A stretch of DNA of 64,000 nucleotides from Arthrobacter sp. Soil762 (GTDB lineage: Bacteria; Actinomycetota; Actinomycetes; Actinomycetales; Micrococcaceae), in contig NZ_LMSG01000018.1 of the NCBI RefSeq assembly GCF_001428335.1, positions 62,001-126,000 on the forward strand. Direction: 5' to 3'. A program made the translations under genes and the position numbers. Below the pieces are notes generated by a model, which was not told where the DNA came from, made no database searches, and was given only the letters and a program-made list of their open reading frames with translations. Positions 1 to 8,534 of the stretch are shown here, in pieces (position 1 is the stretch's first letter; the number at the start of each line of letters is the position of its first letter).

Positions 1-102
1 ATTGAAATCGATGAGGCCGTGGTCCGCGCGGCGGACAAGCGCGGCCACGCCTGGCGCGGGCCGGTCTGGCGCCACTCGGACGGAGCATTTGCAGAATGGT
101 AA
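1..102 (+). CDS. Galactonate-dehydratase-like enolase superfamily protein (C-terminal end only)
   Basis: Only the last 33 codons are in the window, ending in TAA. The tail shows the pattern EIDE...W..PVWRHSDG.FAEW, which is the typical C-terminus of D-galactonate dehydratase and related mandelate-racemase-group dehydratases. These enzymes dehydrate sugar acids to 2-keto-3-deoxy acids. The next two genes are an aldolase and a kinase for exactly that product, which supports the call. The stop overlaps the start of the aldolase gene, so the three genes are probably one operon. The active site is outside the window, so the substrate is inferred from context. Confidence 0.7.
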   Translation: MEIDEAVVRAADKRGHAWRGPVWRHSDGAFAEW

Positions 103-842
103 ACAACATGACTGACAGCACTGACGTTTCTAACAGCACTGACATCACGCCCGAAAGCCTGCTGGCCGGAATCCGGGAGTCGCGGCTTGTGGGAATCGTG
201 CGCGGCACGGACGGGCCGGCCGCGGCGCAGGCGGCCCTCGCCGCGATGGCGGAAGGGTTCAGGTTCGTCGAAATCGCCCTGACCACGCCGGGGGCGCTGG
301 CGGCGATCCGGGAGGTCCGCGCAGCCGCACCGGCGGGCTGCTACGTCGGCGGCGGAACCGTGCTGACCATGCAGGACGTGGACAACGTCTCCGAGGCCGG
401 CGGCCAGTTCATGGTCACGCCGTCCCTGGCCGCATCCATCCAGGAATCGGCGCGGCAGGGAATCCCAGTCCTGGCGGGCGCCCTGACGCCCAGCGAGGCG
501 TACGAAGCGATGAACCGCGGGGCCACAGCCATCAAGCTGTTTCCCGCCTCCATCGGAGGCCCGGGCTACCTCAAGGCGCTGCGTGATCCCTTCCCCGGGA
601 TCCCGTTCATCGCCGTGGGCGGCGTGGGTCTCGACGAAGCCGCAGGTTACTGGGAAGCCGGCGCGATCGCCGTCGGGCTCGGCGGGCCGCTGTTCGGTGA
701 TGCCGGCTCCGGCGGCGACCTCGCCCCGATGCGCGGGCGTGCCCGAGCCTTTGTGGACCTGGCGGACTCCTTTGCCCGCCGGACGGCCGCAGCGGCCGCC
801 GCAGTGACCGCCGCCGCAACCGCCGCAGCGGGCGTGCGGTGA
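96..842 (+). CDS. eda: KDPG/KDPGal aldolase (2-dehydro-3-deoxy-phosphogluconate/galactonate aldolase)
   Basis: This is a class I aldolase that splits 2-keto-3-deoxy-6-phospho sugar acids into pyruvate and glyceraldehyde-3-phosphate. The visible family motifs are FVEIALTTPGA (position of the catalytic Glu), GGGTVLT, the Schiff-base lysine in AIKLFPAS, and a phosphate-binding VGGVGLDEA...GLGGPLFGD. The 248 residues are longer than the usual ~210 because of an N-terminal Asp/Ser/Thr stretch and an Ala-rich tail. The first ATG lies inside the last codons of the upstream dehydratase. A second ATG at 108 is also possible. The downstream kinase starts inside this gene's stop codon (GTGA), indicating translational coupling. 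Whether it prefers the gluconate or galactonate epimer cannot be told. Confidence 0.88.
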   Translation: MVNNMTDSTDVSNSTDITPESLLAGIRESRLVGIVRGTDGPAAAQAALAAMAEGFRFVEIALTTPGALAAIREVRAAAPAGCYVGGGTVLTMQDVDNVSEAGGQFMVTPSLAASIQESARQGIPVLAGALTPSEAYEAMNRGATAIKLFPASIGGPGYLKALRDPFPGIPFIAVGGVGLDEAAGYWEAGAIAVGLGGPLFGDAGSGGDLAPMRGRARAFVDLADSFARRTAAAAAAVTAAATAAAGVR

Positions 843-1822
843 GCGCCGCCGTCGACCTTCTGACCTTCGGCGAATCCATGGTGTCGCTGCGGTCAGCCGG
901 GCCGCTGTCCACCGGCGGCAGCCTGGCCATGCATGTGGCCGGTGCTGAATCGAACGTCGCCGTGGGCGTCGCACGGCTGGGACACACAGTCACGTGGGCC
1001 GGTGCAGTTGGCTCCGATCCGCACGGCGAATTCATCCTGCGGCAGCTCCGCTCCGAGGGCATCGGGACGCAGTGCCGGGTGGATCCGTACCGCAGCACGG
1101 GCGTGATGTTCCTCGAACAGCGGACCGCGGACGTCACCCGGGCCTTCTACTACCGTGCCGGTTCGGCCGGTTCCACCGTCAGCCGGGACGACGTGGACAG
1201 TGCCCTCGCTGCCGGCCCCCGCGTGCTGCACCTGACCGGCATCACCCCGGCGCTCAGCCCGGAAGCCCGGAAGGCGTTTGAATACGCTGCCGAGCGCGCC
1301 GCAGCCGACGGAGTGGTGATCTCCCTTGACGTCAATTACCGCAGCCGGCTCTGGACCCGGGACGAGGCCCGTGCCGTGCTGGGCCCCATCGCCCGGCACG
1401 CCAGCATCCTGATAGCGTCCGACGACGAACTGGACCTCGTGGCGTCCGCCGCCTTGAGCGGCTCCGATTCCCTGGGGAACGACGACGCCGAAACCGCGCT
1501 CGCTGTCTCGTTGCTGGAGCAGGGGGTCGGGGAAGTCGTGGTCAAGCGGGGAGCCGCCGGCGCCGGCGTCCACACCGCCTCCGGACGGTTCGAGGCGCCC
1601 GCCATCTCGGTGACAAGCATCGATACCGTGGGCGCCGGGGACGCCTTCACGGCCGGCTACCTCTCTGCCCTGCTCGACGGCGAGGACGTTGCCGGCCGCC
1701 TGCAACGCGGCGCCGTTATGGGGGCCTTCGCCGTCAGCACGGCCGGCGACTGGGAGGGCCTGCCCAGCCGGGCTGAGCTCGCCATGTTGGGCACCACCGC
1801 CAGCGGAACCACCCAGCGGTAG
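839..1822 (+). CDS. kdgK: PfkB-family sugar kinase, probable 2-dehydro-3-deoxygluconate kinase
   Basis: The 327-residue protein is a ribokinase/PfkB-fold kinase. The C-terminal PfkB signature DTVGAGDAFTAGYLSALL holds the catalytic Asp and the anion hole. The N-terminal LTFGESMVSLRS and the internal DVNYRSRLW are typical of 2-keto-3-deoxygluconate kinases. In its operon it would phosphorylate the product of the upstream dehydratase, feeding the aldolase. The GTG start overlaps the aldolase stop. A classical DgoK of the hexokinase-like fold is not present here; the PfkB-type enzyme takes its place. The substrate epimer is inferred from the neighbours. Confidence 0.85.
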   Translation: MSAAVDLLTFGESMVSLRSAGPLSTGGSLAMHVAGAESNVAVGVARLGHTVTWAGAVGSDPHGEFILRQLRSEGIGTQCRVDPYRSTGVMFLEQRTADVTRAFYYRAGSAGSTVSRDDVDSALAAGPRVLHLTGITPALSPEARKAFEYAAERAAADGVVISLDVNYRSRLWTRDEARAVLGPIARHASILIASDDELDLVASAALSGSDSLGNDDAETALAVSLLEQGVGEVVVKRGAAGAGVHTASGRFEAPAISVTSIDTVGAGDAFTAGYLSALLDGEDVAGRLQRGAVMGAFAVSTAGDWEGLPSRAELAMLGTTASGTTQR

Positions 1823-1881
1823 GAGCAGGCAGGTACTGACAGTGCCTGCCGCCCGGGACCGCTGGCGCTTACCGTAGGGGT

Positions 1882-2772
1882 ATGGGAGACGTGCGCGCGG
1901 ACATAAAGGAGTTTCTAAGTTCCAGGCGGGCGCGGATTTCGCCCGAGGAAGCCGGGTTGCCTGCGTATGGCGGGAATCGGCGGGTAGCCGGCCTGAGGCG
2001 TGAGGAAGTGGCGATGCTGGCCGGCGTGTCCGTGGACTACTACGTGCGCCTGGAACGCGGCAACCTCGCCGGGGCGTCCGATAGCGTGCTGGATGCCCTC
2101 GCACGCACGCTGAAGCTGGACGAAGCCGAGCGGGAGCATCTTTTTGACCTCGCCCGCGCCGCCGGGCCGGCTCGCAGGAGCCGGAGCAAGCCGTCCGGTA
2201 CTGTCCGCACTGAAGTCCAGCAGGTCCTCGATGCAATGGCTGACGCGCCGGCGTGGGTCCGCAACGGCCGCCATGACATCCTGGCTGCAAACCGGATGGG
2301 GCGGGCACTTTACGCACCCGTGTTCAAAAGTGCGCACCGGCCAGTGAACACCACCCGGTTTACCTACCTTGACCCGGCGGCCCGGGAGTTCTGGCGCGAT
2401 TACGATCAGATCGCCAACGATGCCGCCGCGATGCTGCGGCTTGAAGCAGGCCGCCACCCGCACGACCCCGAACTGATCCGGCTCGTTGGCGAACTGTCGA
2501 CACAGAGCGAGCTGTTCAGGGACCGGTGGGCTTCCCGGGACGTGGTCTTCCACCGCAGCGGGCTCAAGCGGCTGCATCACCCGGTGGTAGGTGACCTCGA
2601 CCTGAACTACCAGTCCATGGAGCTTCCCAGTGAGCCGGGCCTGGTGCTGAACGTCTACACCGCAGCTGCGGGCTCCCCGACGGCCGACGCCTTGCAGCTT
2701 TTGGCCTCCTGGGCTGCCACGCACGATGACGAGTTCGCCGAACCAGCACCAACTGCCAAGCACCCGCAGTAG
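1882..2772 (+). CDS. XRE-family regulator with MmyB-like ligand-binding domain
   Basis: Residues 1-75 form a helix-turn-helix of the XRE type (RREEVAMLAGVSVDYYVRLERG is the recognition region). The remainder, about residues 105-285, matches the MmyB-type PAS-like ligand-binding domain common in actinobacterial regulators: DAPAWVRNGRHDILAANRMG and the FW..Y...A....A.LR...G..P.D core. Such proteins are thought to bind small hydrophobic ligands and control neighbouring oxidoreductase genes. It stands 59 bp after the kinase gene on the same strand, but it may have its own promoter. The nearby broken short-chain dehydrogenase and the alcohol dehydrogenase are possible targets, by inference only. 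Confidence 0.88.
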   Translation: MGDVRADIKEFLSSRRARISPEEAGLPAYGGNRRVAGLRREEVAMLAGVSVDYYVRLERGNLAGASDSVLDALARTLKLDEAEREHLFDLARAAGPARRSRSKPSGTVRTEVQQVLDAMADAPAWVRNGRHDILAANRMGRALYAPVFKSAHRPVNTTRFTYLDPAAREFWRDYDQIANDAAAMLRLEAGRHPHDPELIRLVGELSTQSELFRDRWASRDVVFHRSGLKRLHHPVVGDLDLNYQSMELPSEPGLVLNVYTAAAGSPTADALQLLASWAATHDDEFAEPAPTAKHPQ

Positions 2773-2786
2773 GGGAGGCCAACAGA

Positions 2787-3241
2787 ATGAACAAGATGAA
2801 AGTGTCTTTCATGATTGCGGCCGTGTGGCTACTTGCCGGGGTACGAAATTGACGGTCCGCGAAGTCTACAAGGGTGACTTAAAGCCTGGTGACCGGGTGA
2901 ACTATTCACGGGTCGGTGGAACCGTGATCTTCGATGAGTACTGGAGCAGCCTAAATCAGCAGCAGAGAGACAAAATCCTCCATCTGAATAACGGCCAGAG
3001 GCCGACTGCGAAGAAGTACATCCAAAAGAAGGTTCTCGATGATGTCGACATCGAGGCCGGCAAAGAGTAATTTGTCTTCCTCTCACCGCAGTCCTCCAAA
3101 GATGGAAAACTCCACGAACATTCCATGGACGGGTTTCAGTTCGGGCTCAGAGAGGTGAAAGGCTCCGGTGCTGAGACGACGGTTCTCAACAATGAGACCA
3201 AAACCTGGGAGAGCCTCGATAGTCTTGCAAAGCTGCCTTAA
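2787..3241 (+). pseudogene. Broken lipoprotein-like gene (frame break plus in-frame stop)
   Basis: An ATG at 2787 follows a good Shine-Dalgarno (GGGGAGG) and encodes a signal-peptide-like start (MNKMKVSFMIAAVWLLAG) that stops in its own frame at about 2852. The frame that continues from there (TKLTVREVYKGDLKPGDRV...) has a secreted-protein character but lacks a start of its own. It is interrupted by TAA at 3068-3070 and then resumes in the same frame (FVFLSPQSSKDG...) to TAA at 3239. So a small deletion or frameshift near 2840 and a nonsense change at 3068 are both present. The residues flanking the stop (KE-stop-FVFLSP) suggest a former Tyr codon. The family is not recognised with certainty. 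Confidence 0.7.
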
Positions 3242-3263
3242 GCCTGCCCTTGCTTCTGCGTGC

Positions 3264-4103
3264 TCATCGTTGGTCTGCTCCGATGCCGGTGCTGATGCTG
3301 ACGTCCCGCCATTGGTCCAGCTGGGTGCGCTCGGCCTGCGCGACGGCGGCGAACAGGTCAAACGCATCGTTGCCGAGCACCATCAGGGCTGGCGGGTTGG
3401 GGCTTTCGGCGACCGCCAGGATGGCTTCCGCTGCCTTGGCAGGGTTGCCCGGTTGCGTGCCGTGCATCGTGTCATTTTCCTTGCGGCGCTTCCCGGCTGT
3501 CTCCGCGTAGTCCCCGATCGGCGTCGCTGACTGGGCCAGCGAGCGGCCGGCGAAGTCGGTGCGGAACGCGCCGGGCTCGACGACGGTGACGTTGATCCCG
3601 AGTGGCTTCAGTTCCTTGTGGAGGGAGCCGGACAGGCCCTCCAGGGCTGCCTTGCTGGCGGAGTAGTATCCGGATCCGGCCGGTGAGATGCGCGCCCCAA
3701 TGGAGGAGATGTTCAGGATGGACCCGGCCCTGTTGGCGCGCATTCCGGGGAGGACGGCTTTGATCATGCTGACAGCGCCGAAAAAGTTAGTGTCGAACAA
3801 TTGCCGGATGTCGGCGTCGTCCGCTTCTTCAACCGCGGCACGGTATCCGTAGCCGGCGTTGTTGACCAGCACGTCGATGCTGCCGAAGCGCGCCCTGGCC
3901 TGCTCGACAACAGCGCCGATCTGGGCGGTATTGGTGACGTCGAGCTAAAGGGGGAGGGCGATGTCCGGGTAGGCGGCTGCGATGTCTTCCACGGCGGCGA
4001 CGTTTCGGGCGGTGACGACGGCGTTGTGGCCGTTGGCGAGCACGGCCTGGGCGAGTGCGCGCCCGGTTCCGGTGGAGCAGCCTGTGATGAGCCAGGTAGT
4101 CAT
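3264..4103 (-). pseudogene. Short-chain dehydrogenase/reductase with in-frame amber codon
   Basis: Reading from ATG 4103 (preceded by AAAGGAA), the N-terminus has the NAD(P)-binding motif TGCSTGTGR, and then codon 53 is TAG at 3945-3947. The same frame continues directly into LDVTN, VLVNNAGYG, the catalytic NISSIG...YYSASKAALEG (Ser, Tyr, Lys) and VEPGAFRTDF. All classical SDR parts are therefore present at about 279 residues. The only lesion is a Gln-like CAG to TAG change. An internal ATG at 3872 could start a shorter protein, but it would lack the nucleotide-binding motif and be inactive. It lies 25 bp after the alcohol dehydrogenase gene on the same strand. A sequencing error is possible. 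Confidence 0.8.
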
Positions 4104-4128
4104 GGCGTGTTTCCTTTCGAGAATGACG

Positions 4129-5166
4129 CTACGGACGGACCAGGACCTTCAGGGCTTGGCGGGAATCCATGGCGCGGTAGCCGTCGGGCACGTCGTTCAG
4201 GCTGATGGTGCGGTCGAACACCTTGCCCGGGTTCACGGTGCCGTCCAGGACGCCGGGCAGCAGCGTCTCAATGTAGGCGCGGACGGGGGCGGGGCCGCCG
4301 GTGAGCGTGATGTTCGGGCCGAACATGGAGCCGAAACCGATCGGAGCGTCCTCGTACTGGGGCACGCCTACCCGGCTGATGACGCCGCCGGGGCGGATCA
4401 CGCCGAGGGCCTGGTCGTACGCCGGCCGGTGCCCCACGCACTCAAGAACGGTGTGCGTTCCGTCGCCGCCGCTGAGCTCGCGCACTTTCTCGATGCCGGC
4501 CTCACCGCGCTCGGCGACGACGTCGGTGGCACCGTATTCGAGGCCCAGGTCGGTGCGAGCCTTGTGCCGGCCCATCAGGATGATCTGCTCGGCACCCAGC
4601 TGCTTGGCGGACAGCACCGCCATCAGCCCGACGGCGCCGTCACCGATGACCGTGACAGTGGTCCGGGCGTTGACGCCTGCCTTGATGGCGGCGTGGTAGC
4701 CGGTGCCGTAGACGTCGGAGAGGGTCAGGAGCGAGGGCAGCAGCTCGCTGTCCTCACCCACCGGGGCCTTGACCAGGGTGCCGTCGGCGAACGGGACGCG
4801 GATGGCCTCGGCCTGGGCGCCGCCGATTCCGTTCGAGGCCCAGAACCCGCCGTGGCGGCAGGACGTCTGCAGGCCTTCGCGGCAAAAGACGCAGGTCCCG
4901 TCGGACCAGGCGAACGGCGCGATGACGAAGTCGCCCTTTTTCAGGGTGGACACGTCCTTGCCCGTTTCCTCGACGACGCCGATGAACTCGTGGCCCATGG
5001 GGCTGCCCTGCCGGGACGAGGGCATGCCGTGGTAGGGGTGCAGGTCGGAGCCGCAGATACAGGAATTGACGATCCGCACGATGGCGTCGGTCGGATTCTG
5101 GATGACGGGATCGGGCACGTTCTCCACGCGCACGTCACCGGCGCCATACATGATGGTTGCTCGCAT
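4129..5166 (-). CDS. Zinc-dependent MDR-family alcohol dehydrogenase
   Basis: The 345-residue protein is a medium-chain dehydrogenase. Visible parts are the catalytic zinc site (CICGSDLHPYHG...GHEFIGVVEE), a partly altered structural zinc lobe (DGTCVFCREGLQTSC, with Asp where the first Cys is usual), and the Rossmann motif VIGDGAVGLMAV followed by ILMGRH. I placed the start at ATG 5166, after GATGAGGAAAC, because the homologous N-terminus MRATIMYGAGDVRVE begins there; an upstream in-frame start would add 22 residues that look untranslated. It precedes the broken SDR on the same strand. The substrate is unknown. Confidence 0.88.
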   Translation of the reverse strand: MRATIMYGAGDVRVENVPDPVIQNPTDAIVRIVNSCICGSDLHPYHGMPSSRQGSPMGHEFIGVVEETGKDVSTLKKGDFVIAPFAWSDGTCVFCREGLQTSCRHGGFWASNGIGGAQAEAIRVPFADGTLVKAPVGEDSELLPSLLTLSDVYGTGYHAAIKAGVNARTTVTVIGDGAVGLMAVLSAKQLGAEQIILMGRHKARTDLGLEYGATDVVAERGEAGIEKVRELSGGDGTHTVLECVGHRPAYDQALGVIRPGGVISRVGVPQYEDAPIGFGSMFGPNITLTGGPAPVRAYIETLLPGVLDGTVNPGKVFDRTISLNDVPDGYRAMDSRQALKVLVRP

Positions 5167-5284
5167 TTTCGTTTCCTCATCACTTCGTCGGGGGCTGGAG
5201 CCCGGGTGTTCCTTTAATAGCCAACCGCACATTGCGCACGTGTGGGAGTGGCTGTTGATACAGGTACCCGCAGTGCCTCACAGC

Positions 5285-6406
5285 TCAGACGTGCAGCTCA
5301 AACTCCGTATGTCCGTGCCGGATCCCGTTGATCTGGAGCTCCAGTGCGTGGACGCCCGCATGGTGCACCCGGGTGGTCATCTGCCGGAAGGCATGACGCT
5401 TCGACAGTGTGCGGGTCTCACCGGCGGCGAGGGTGAGCGCCGCGATCTTGAAGACCTTGGCCGATTGTGTGCCGTTGGCTTTGACGTAATGGACCACGTA
5501 GTCCACGGCGAGCCGGGCGTCGTAGTTCCCCGTGTTGGCGATCGCGAAGTCGAAAGCCAGTTCTCCCGGTATTGCCACCGAGTTCCGGTCCAGCCGGGGC
5601 CCCGTGACAGCCACCGACGCCGGCGTGAACCCCTGCAGCGCGAGCGCACCGGGGTGGGCCTTCTTGATCAGAGTCCGCAAGCCATGCCTGACCACCCATG
5701 CGGTGTTGGCGTCCGGGGCGGCCAGCCAGCGAGCCGCCGTTGCCACCACCAGAGCGGGCGCGTGCCGCGCCACGTCGTTGAGGTGGTTCGCCACCGAGCG
5801 CCGCACGTACTCCGAAGGGTCCCGGTACAGGGCGTCCAGAATCGGGAGGGACGCCTCCGGATGAAGGACGACGGCGGGTACCCGTACCGCCCAGGGGAGG
5901 TACGGCCGGGTCCCCTCGCTGGCCAGCCGTCTGACATGCTCGTCCGGATGCCCGGTCCAGTCCCGGATGATCTCGAGGGAATGCTCCAGGTCCGAGGCCA
6001 GTAGCCGGCGGATGGCGAATTCGCCGGTGAGCCTCGGGGTCAGTTCGGCCAGGAGGGCCAGGCAGTCGTCAAAGTCGCGGCCGGGCTTCACTCCGTCACT
6101 CGGTTCAAGCGCCAGGGTGACGGCGGCCTCGGACACCGGCCAGAGGATCCACCCCGTGAAACCGGCTCCGGCAAGGGCGCTCCGGAAGATGCGTGCCGCC
6201 GTCGGATATCCCCGCTCCGGAAGCTGCCGTACATCCGACAGCAGCGCACTGCTGACCGCATCGGTCCGGCCGCGCAGGCTCAACTCATCCAAGTGTGCGG
6301 CGGCAGCAGCGACGTGCGGCCAGTCCGATCCGGGAGCGGCCTCCGCCAGGATTCCGGCCAGAGTTTCCACGCCCTGCCGGTTGATCAGCTCATTCATCGC
6401 GCCCAT
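5285..6406 (-). CDS. AlkC-like HEAT-repeat DNA alkylation repair protein
   Basis: This 373-residue protein has an N-terminal alpha-helical HEAT-like part (residues 1-240; repeats such as GHPDEHVRRLASEGTRPYLPWA and DPSEYVRRSVANHLNDVA), followed from about 255 by a beta-rich C-terminal part (ELAFDFAIANTGNYDARLAVDYVVHYVKA...TRVHHAGVHALELQING) resembling an Ig-like fold. HEAT repeats plus an Ig-like C-terminus are the known layout of AlkC, a glycosylase that removes alkylated bases such as 3-methylcytosine and 3-methyladenine. The pattern FTGWILWPVSEA is also AlkC-like. It stands alone, convergent with nothing close. The family call is good; the exact activity is inferred. Confidence 0.78.
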   Translation of the reverse strand: MGAMNELINRQGVETLAGILAEAAPGSDWPHVAAAAAHLDELSLRGRTDAVSSALLSDVRQLPERGYPTAARIFRSALAGAGFTGWILWPVSEAAVTLALEPSDGVKPGRDFDDCLALLAELTPRLTGEFAIRRLLASDLEHSLEIIRDWTGHPDEHVRRLASEGTRPYLPWAVRVPAVVLHPEASLPILDALYRDPSEYVRRSVANHLNDVARHAPALVVATAARWLAAPDANTAWVVRHGLRTLIKKAHPGALALQGFTPASVAVTGPRLDRNSVAIPGELAFDFAIANTGNYDARLAVDYVVHYVKANGTQSAKVFKIAALTLAAGETRTLSKRHAFRQMTTRVHHAGVHALELQINGIRHGHTEFELHV

Positions 6407-6535
6407 TGAGTCAGGCTACCCCGGCGGGCTGACGCCCGGCGGGAGGGCCAGCGCTGTGCAGGGCAGGGCCAACTCCATCCGGAAGGGATAATCTTCACGT
6501 TAAGCACTCGTCAACGGCGCACGGACGGAAACACA

Positions 6536-7315
6536 GTGGCAGAGCAGGCAGGCAAGAACAGTTTTTGGCGGACCTTCAATGACAAGTTCGTGGTGGAGGA
6601 ACGCTTTATGGAACCGGCCGCACGCAAGGCCCTGTACCGGACGGCTGTGGTGCTCATTGGCGTGGGCGCCCTGCTGTTCCTCGCCACCCTGGTGGGCGTT
6701 CTGCAGAGCAACACCGGCCCCTGGGGTCCCGACGAATCCATCCGCGACTGGCTGCTCTCGCTCCGGTCAGAGGCCCTCACTGCCGTGATGATCTTCCTTG
6801 CGGTGATCTTTGGCCCTGTTGCGCTGCCCATCATTGTGCTGGTGGTGACGGTGGCCTGGGGGTTCGCGGCAAGGCACGCGTGGCGGCCCATCCTGCTCGC
6901 TGCCGCGATGCTCACCGGCGTCGTGACATCGCAGATCATTCTGGCGATCGTCCAGCGCTCGCGGCCACCGGTGGAACTGATGCTGTTCGGCGCCGACCAC
7001 ACGTACTCGTTTCCGTCCGGCCATGTGCTGGGTGCCTGTGACTTCCTGCTGGTGACCACCTTCCTGGTGTTCTCCCGGCGGAAAAACCCGAGGTCGGCCG
7101 TCATCGGCTTCGTGGGTGCGGGCATCGGCGTTGTCCTGGCAGCGCTGAGCCGCCTGTACCTCGGCTACCACTGGCTCAGCGACGCCATGGCCTCGGTCTC
7201 CCTCTCGCTGCTGATCCTCGGTGCCGTCATCGCCCTGGATACGTGGCGGACCGCCCGGATCCCCGGCGAACGGATCACGGGCGAGCTGTCCAAAGCGGAC
7301 GCTCCGGGGGACTAG
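6536..7315 (+). CDS. PAP2-family membrane phosphatase
   Basis: The 259-residue protein has about six membrane segments and the three PAP2 signature blocks: QRSRPPVELM (phosphate-binding Arg), SFPSGH, and LSRLYLGYHWLSDAMAS (catalytic His with Asp). Such proteins dephosphorylate lipid phosphates such as phosphatidate or undecaprenyl diphosphate at the membrane. The start is GTG 6536; ATG 6609 is an alternative that would lose a short cytoplasmic tail. The next gene begins 5 bp downstream on the same strand, so the two may be co-transcribed. The lipid substrate is not decided by the sequence. Confidence 0.86.
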   Translation: MAEQAGKNSFWRTFNDKFVVEERFMEPAARKALYRTAVVLIGVGALLFLATLVGVLQSNTGPWGPDESIRDWLLSLRSEALTAVMIFLAVIFGPVALPIIVLVVTVAWGFAARHAWRPILLAAAMLTGVVTSQIILAIVQRSRPPVELMLFGADHTYSFPSGHVLGACDFLLVTTFLVFSRRKNPRSAVIGFVGAGIGVVLAALSRLYLGYHWLSDAMASVSLSLLILGAVIALDTWRTARIPGERITGELSKADAPGD

Positions 7316-7320
7316 CAACG

Positions 7321-7647
7321 ATGGCAACCGAGTCGGATGTCCGCAGCATGTGCCTCGCCCTGCCCGGTGTCACCGAACGCAGCAGCTGGGACCAGCCGGC
7401 GTGGTTCGCGAAGACCCTGATGGCGCGCATGTGGGAGGACGGCGTGCTGACGGTGAAGACCACCGAGCGGGAGGCCTTGGCGGGCACGGAGCCCGACACG
7501 TATTTCTGGACCCCGCACCATGAGCGTTCGCCGCAGCTGGTGCTGGTCCGGCTGGCCCGCATCGGAACTGAGGAACTCGGAGAGCTGCTCGAGGAGTCCT
7601 ACCGGCTGGCGGGCGGTCTGGGGTCCGGACCAGCCGCAGGACACTAG
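7321..7647 (+). CDS. MmcQ/YjbR-like small protein
   Basis: The 108-residue protein matches the MmcQ/YjbR fold: MCLALPGVTERSSWDQPAWFA...K.LMARM, a central TVKTTEREALAGTEPDTYFWTPHH, and a C-terminal LARIGTEELGELLEESYRLA. Members have a CyaY-like/double-wing fold and have been suggested to bind DNA, but their function is not established. It sits 5 bp behind the PAP2 gene and its end overlaps the convergent HspR-like gene by 4 bp. The start ATG 7321 is chosen because homologues begin here and because it follows the PAP2 stop; there is no strong ribosome site. Confidence 0.82.
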   Translation: MATESDVRSMCLALPGVTERSSWDQPAWFAKTLMARMWEDGVLTVKTTEREALAGTEPDTYFWTPHHERSPQLVLVRLARIGTEELGELLEESYRLAGGLGSGPAAGH

Positions 7648-7964
7648 AGCCCGGGGAATGACCGCGCACGCTTGAGGGCACGGTGCAGCCTGGCGTTGGC
7701 GGCCTCAAGTTCCAGGACTTTTGCGATGCCGGCCAGGTTGAGTCCTTGCTCCAGCAGTTCCCCGATGTGCAGGAGTACGGCGATATCGGCATCACTGTAC
7801 TGGCGGGTACCACCTGAGGTTCGGGCGGGCGTGAGCAGGCCCCGTGTCTCGTAGAGCCGGATATTCTGCTGGCCTGTGCCTGTTAGCTGGGCCGCCACGG
7901 AGATGGCATACAGTGCCCGTCCTGCCGTGGGCAGCGGTTCACGCCCTGAAGTGGACCCTGTCAT
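7644..7964 (-). CDS. MerR-family regulator, HspR-like
   Basis: The 106-residue protein has a single MerR-type winged helix (YAISVAAQLTGTGQQNIRLYETRGLLTPARTSGGTRQYSDADI) followed by a short helix (LLEQGLNLAGIAKVLELE) and no effector domain, which is the layout of the heat-shock repressor HspR. It diverges from an Hsp20 gene 138 bp away, and a J-domain gene follows that. In actinobacteria HspR represses dnaK or clpB through HAIR elements; here the target is probably the adjacent hsp20. A GGAG lies 7 to 10 bases before the ATG. No canonical HAIR sequence is visible, so control of hsp20 is inferred from position. Confidence 0.82.
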   Translation of the reverse strand: MTGSTSGREPLPTAGRALYAISVAAQLTGTGQQNIRLYETRGLLTPARTSGGTRQYSDADIAVLLHIGELLEQGLNLAGIAKVLELEAANARLHRALKRARSFPGL

Positions 7965-7984
7965 GTCAGCTCCAAATTTCCTCC

Positions 7985-8015
7985 CAAGTGCCTTGCTTCA
8001 GTTTCCCACAAGTGC
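7985..8015. promoter_or_regulatory. Direct repeat CAAGTGC in hspR-hsp20 intergenic region
   Basis: The heptamer CAAGTGC occurs at 7985-7991 and again at 8009-8015, 24 bp apart, between the HspR-like gene and hsp20. An AT-rich stretch (CTATAAAAAATC) follows the second copy and could hold the -10 of hsp20. The repeats resemble one half of a HAIR element (CTTGAGT or ACTCAAG) only loosely, so binding by the adjacent regulator is a guess. Confidence 0.4.
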
Positions 8016-8101
8016 TATAAAAAATCTGTATCAACCACCATAGATATGCGGGTGGTGGGTATGTGATCAAAATCAACAACTTCACGCTGAAGGAGTGGGA
8101 A

Positions 8102-8527
8102 ATGATGTTAATGCGTACGGACCCGTTCCGTGAGCTGGACAGGCTCACCCAGCAGGTCTTTGGAACCGCGGCCCGGCCGGCGGCAATGCCCATGGATGCC
8201 TGGCAGGAAGACGGCGAATTCGTGGTCGCGTTCGACCTCCCGGGCGTCAAGGTGGACTCCGTGGACCTGAACGTCGAGCGCAATGTCCTGACGGTCCGGG
8301 CGGAGCGCCTTGATCCGACCCAGCCCAACGTTGAGCTGGTGGCCTCCGAACGCCCACGGGGTGTGTTCAGCCGCCAACTGATCCTCGGCGACACCCTGGA
8401 CGCGGACCACATCAAGGCCAGCTACGACCAGGGCGTCCTGACACTACGGATCCCGGTGTCGGAGCAGGCCAAGCCGCGCAAGATCGAGATCGAAACAAAG
8501 AGCCAACTGCACGAGATCGGAAGCTAG
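8102..8527 (+). CDS. Hsp20/alpha-crystallin small heat-shock protein
   Basis: The 141-residue protein has the alpha-crystallin domain: [35 protein letters not shown], and the closing [12 protein letters not shown] motif. Small heat-shock proteins hold unfolded proteins for refolding by DnaK. An AAGGAG lies six bases before ATG 8102, which decides the start against an in-frame ATG at 8063. A second ATG at 8105 is equally in frame. The gene is divergent from the HspR-like repressor and upstream of a J-domain gene, so a heat-induced unit is likely. Confidence 0.92.
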   Translation: MMLMRTDPFRELDRLTQQVFGTAARPAAMPMDAWQEDGEFVVAFDLPGVKVDSVDLNVERNVLTVRAERLDPTQPNVELVASERPRGVFSRQLILGDTLDADHIKASYDQGVLTLRIPVSEQAKPRKIEIETKSQLHEIGS

Positions 8528-8534
8528 CCGTTCC

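Noticed and set aside
7965..8101. Canonical HAIR element for HspR
   Set aside because: The CTTGAGT-N7-ACTCAAG motif is not found; only CAAGTGC repeats are.
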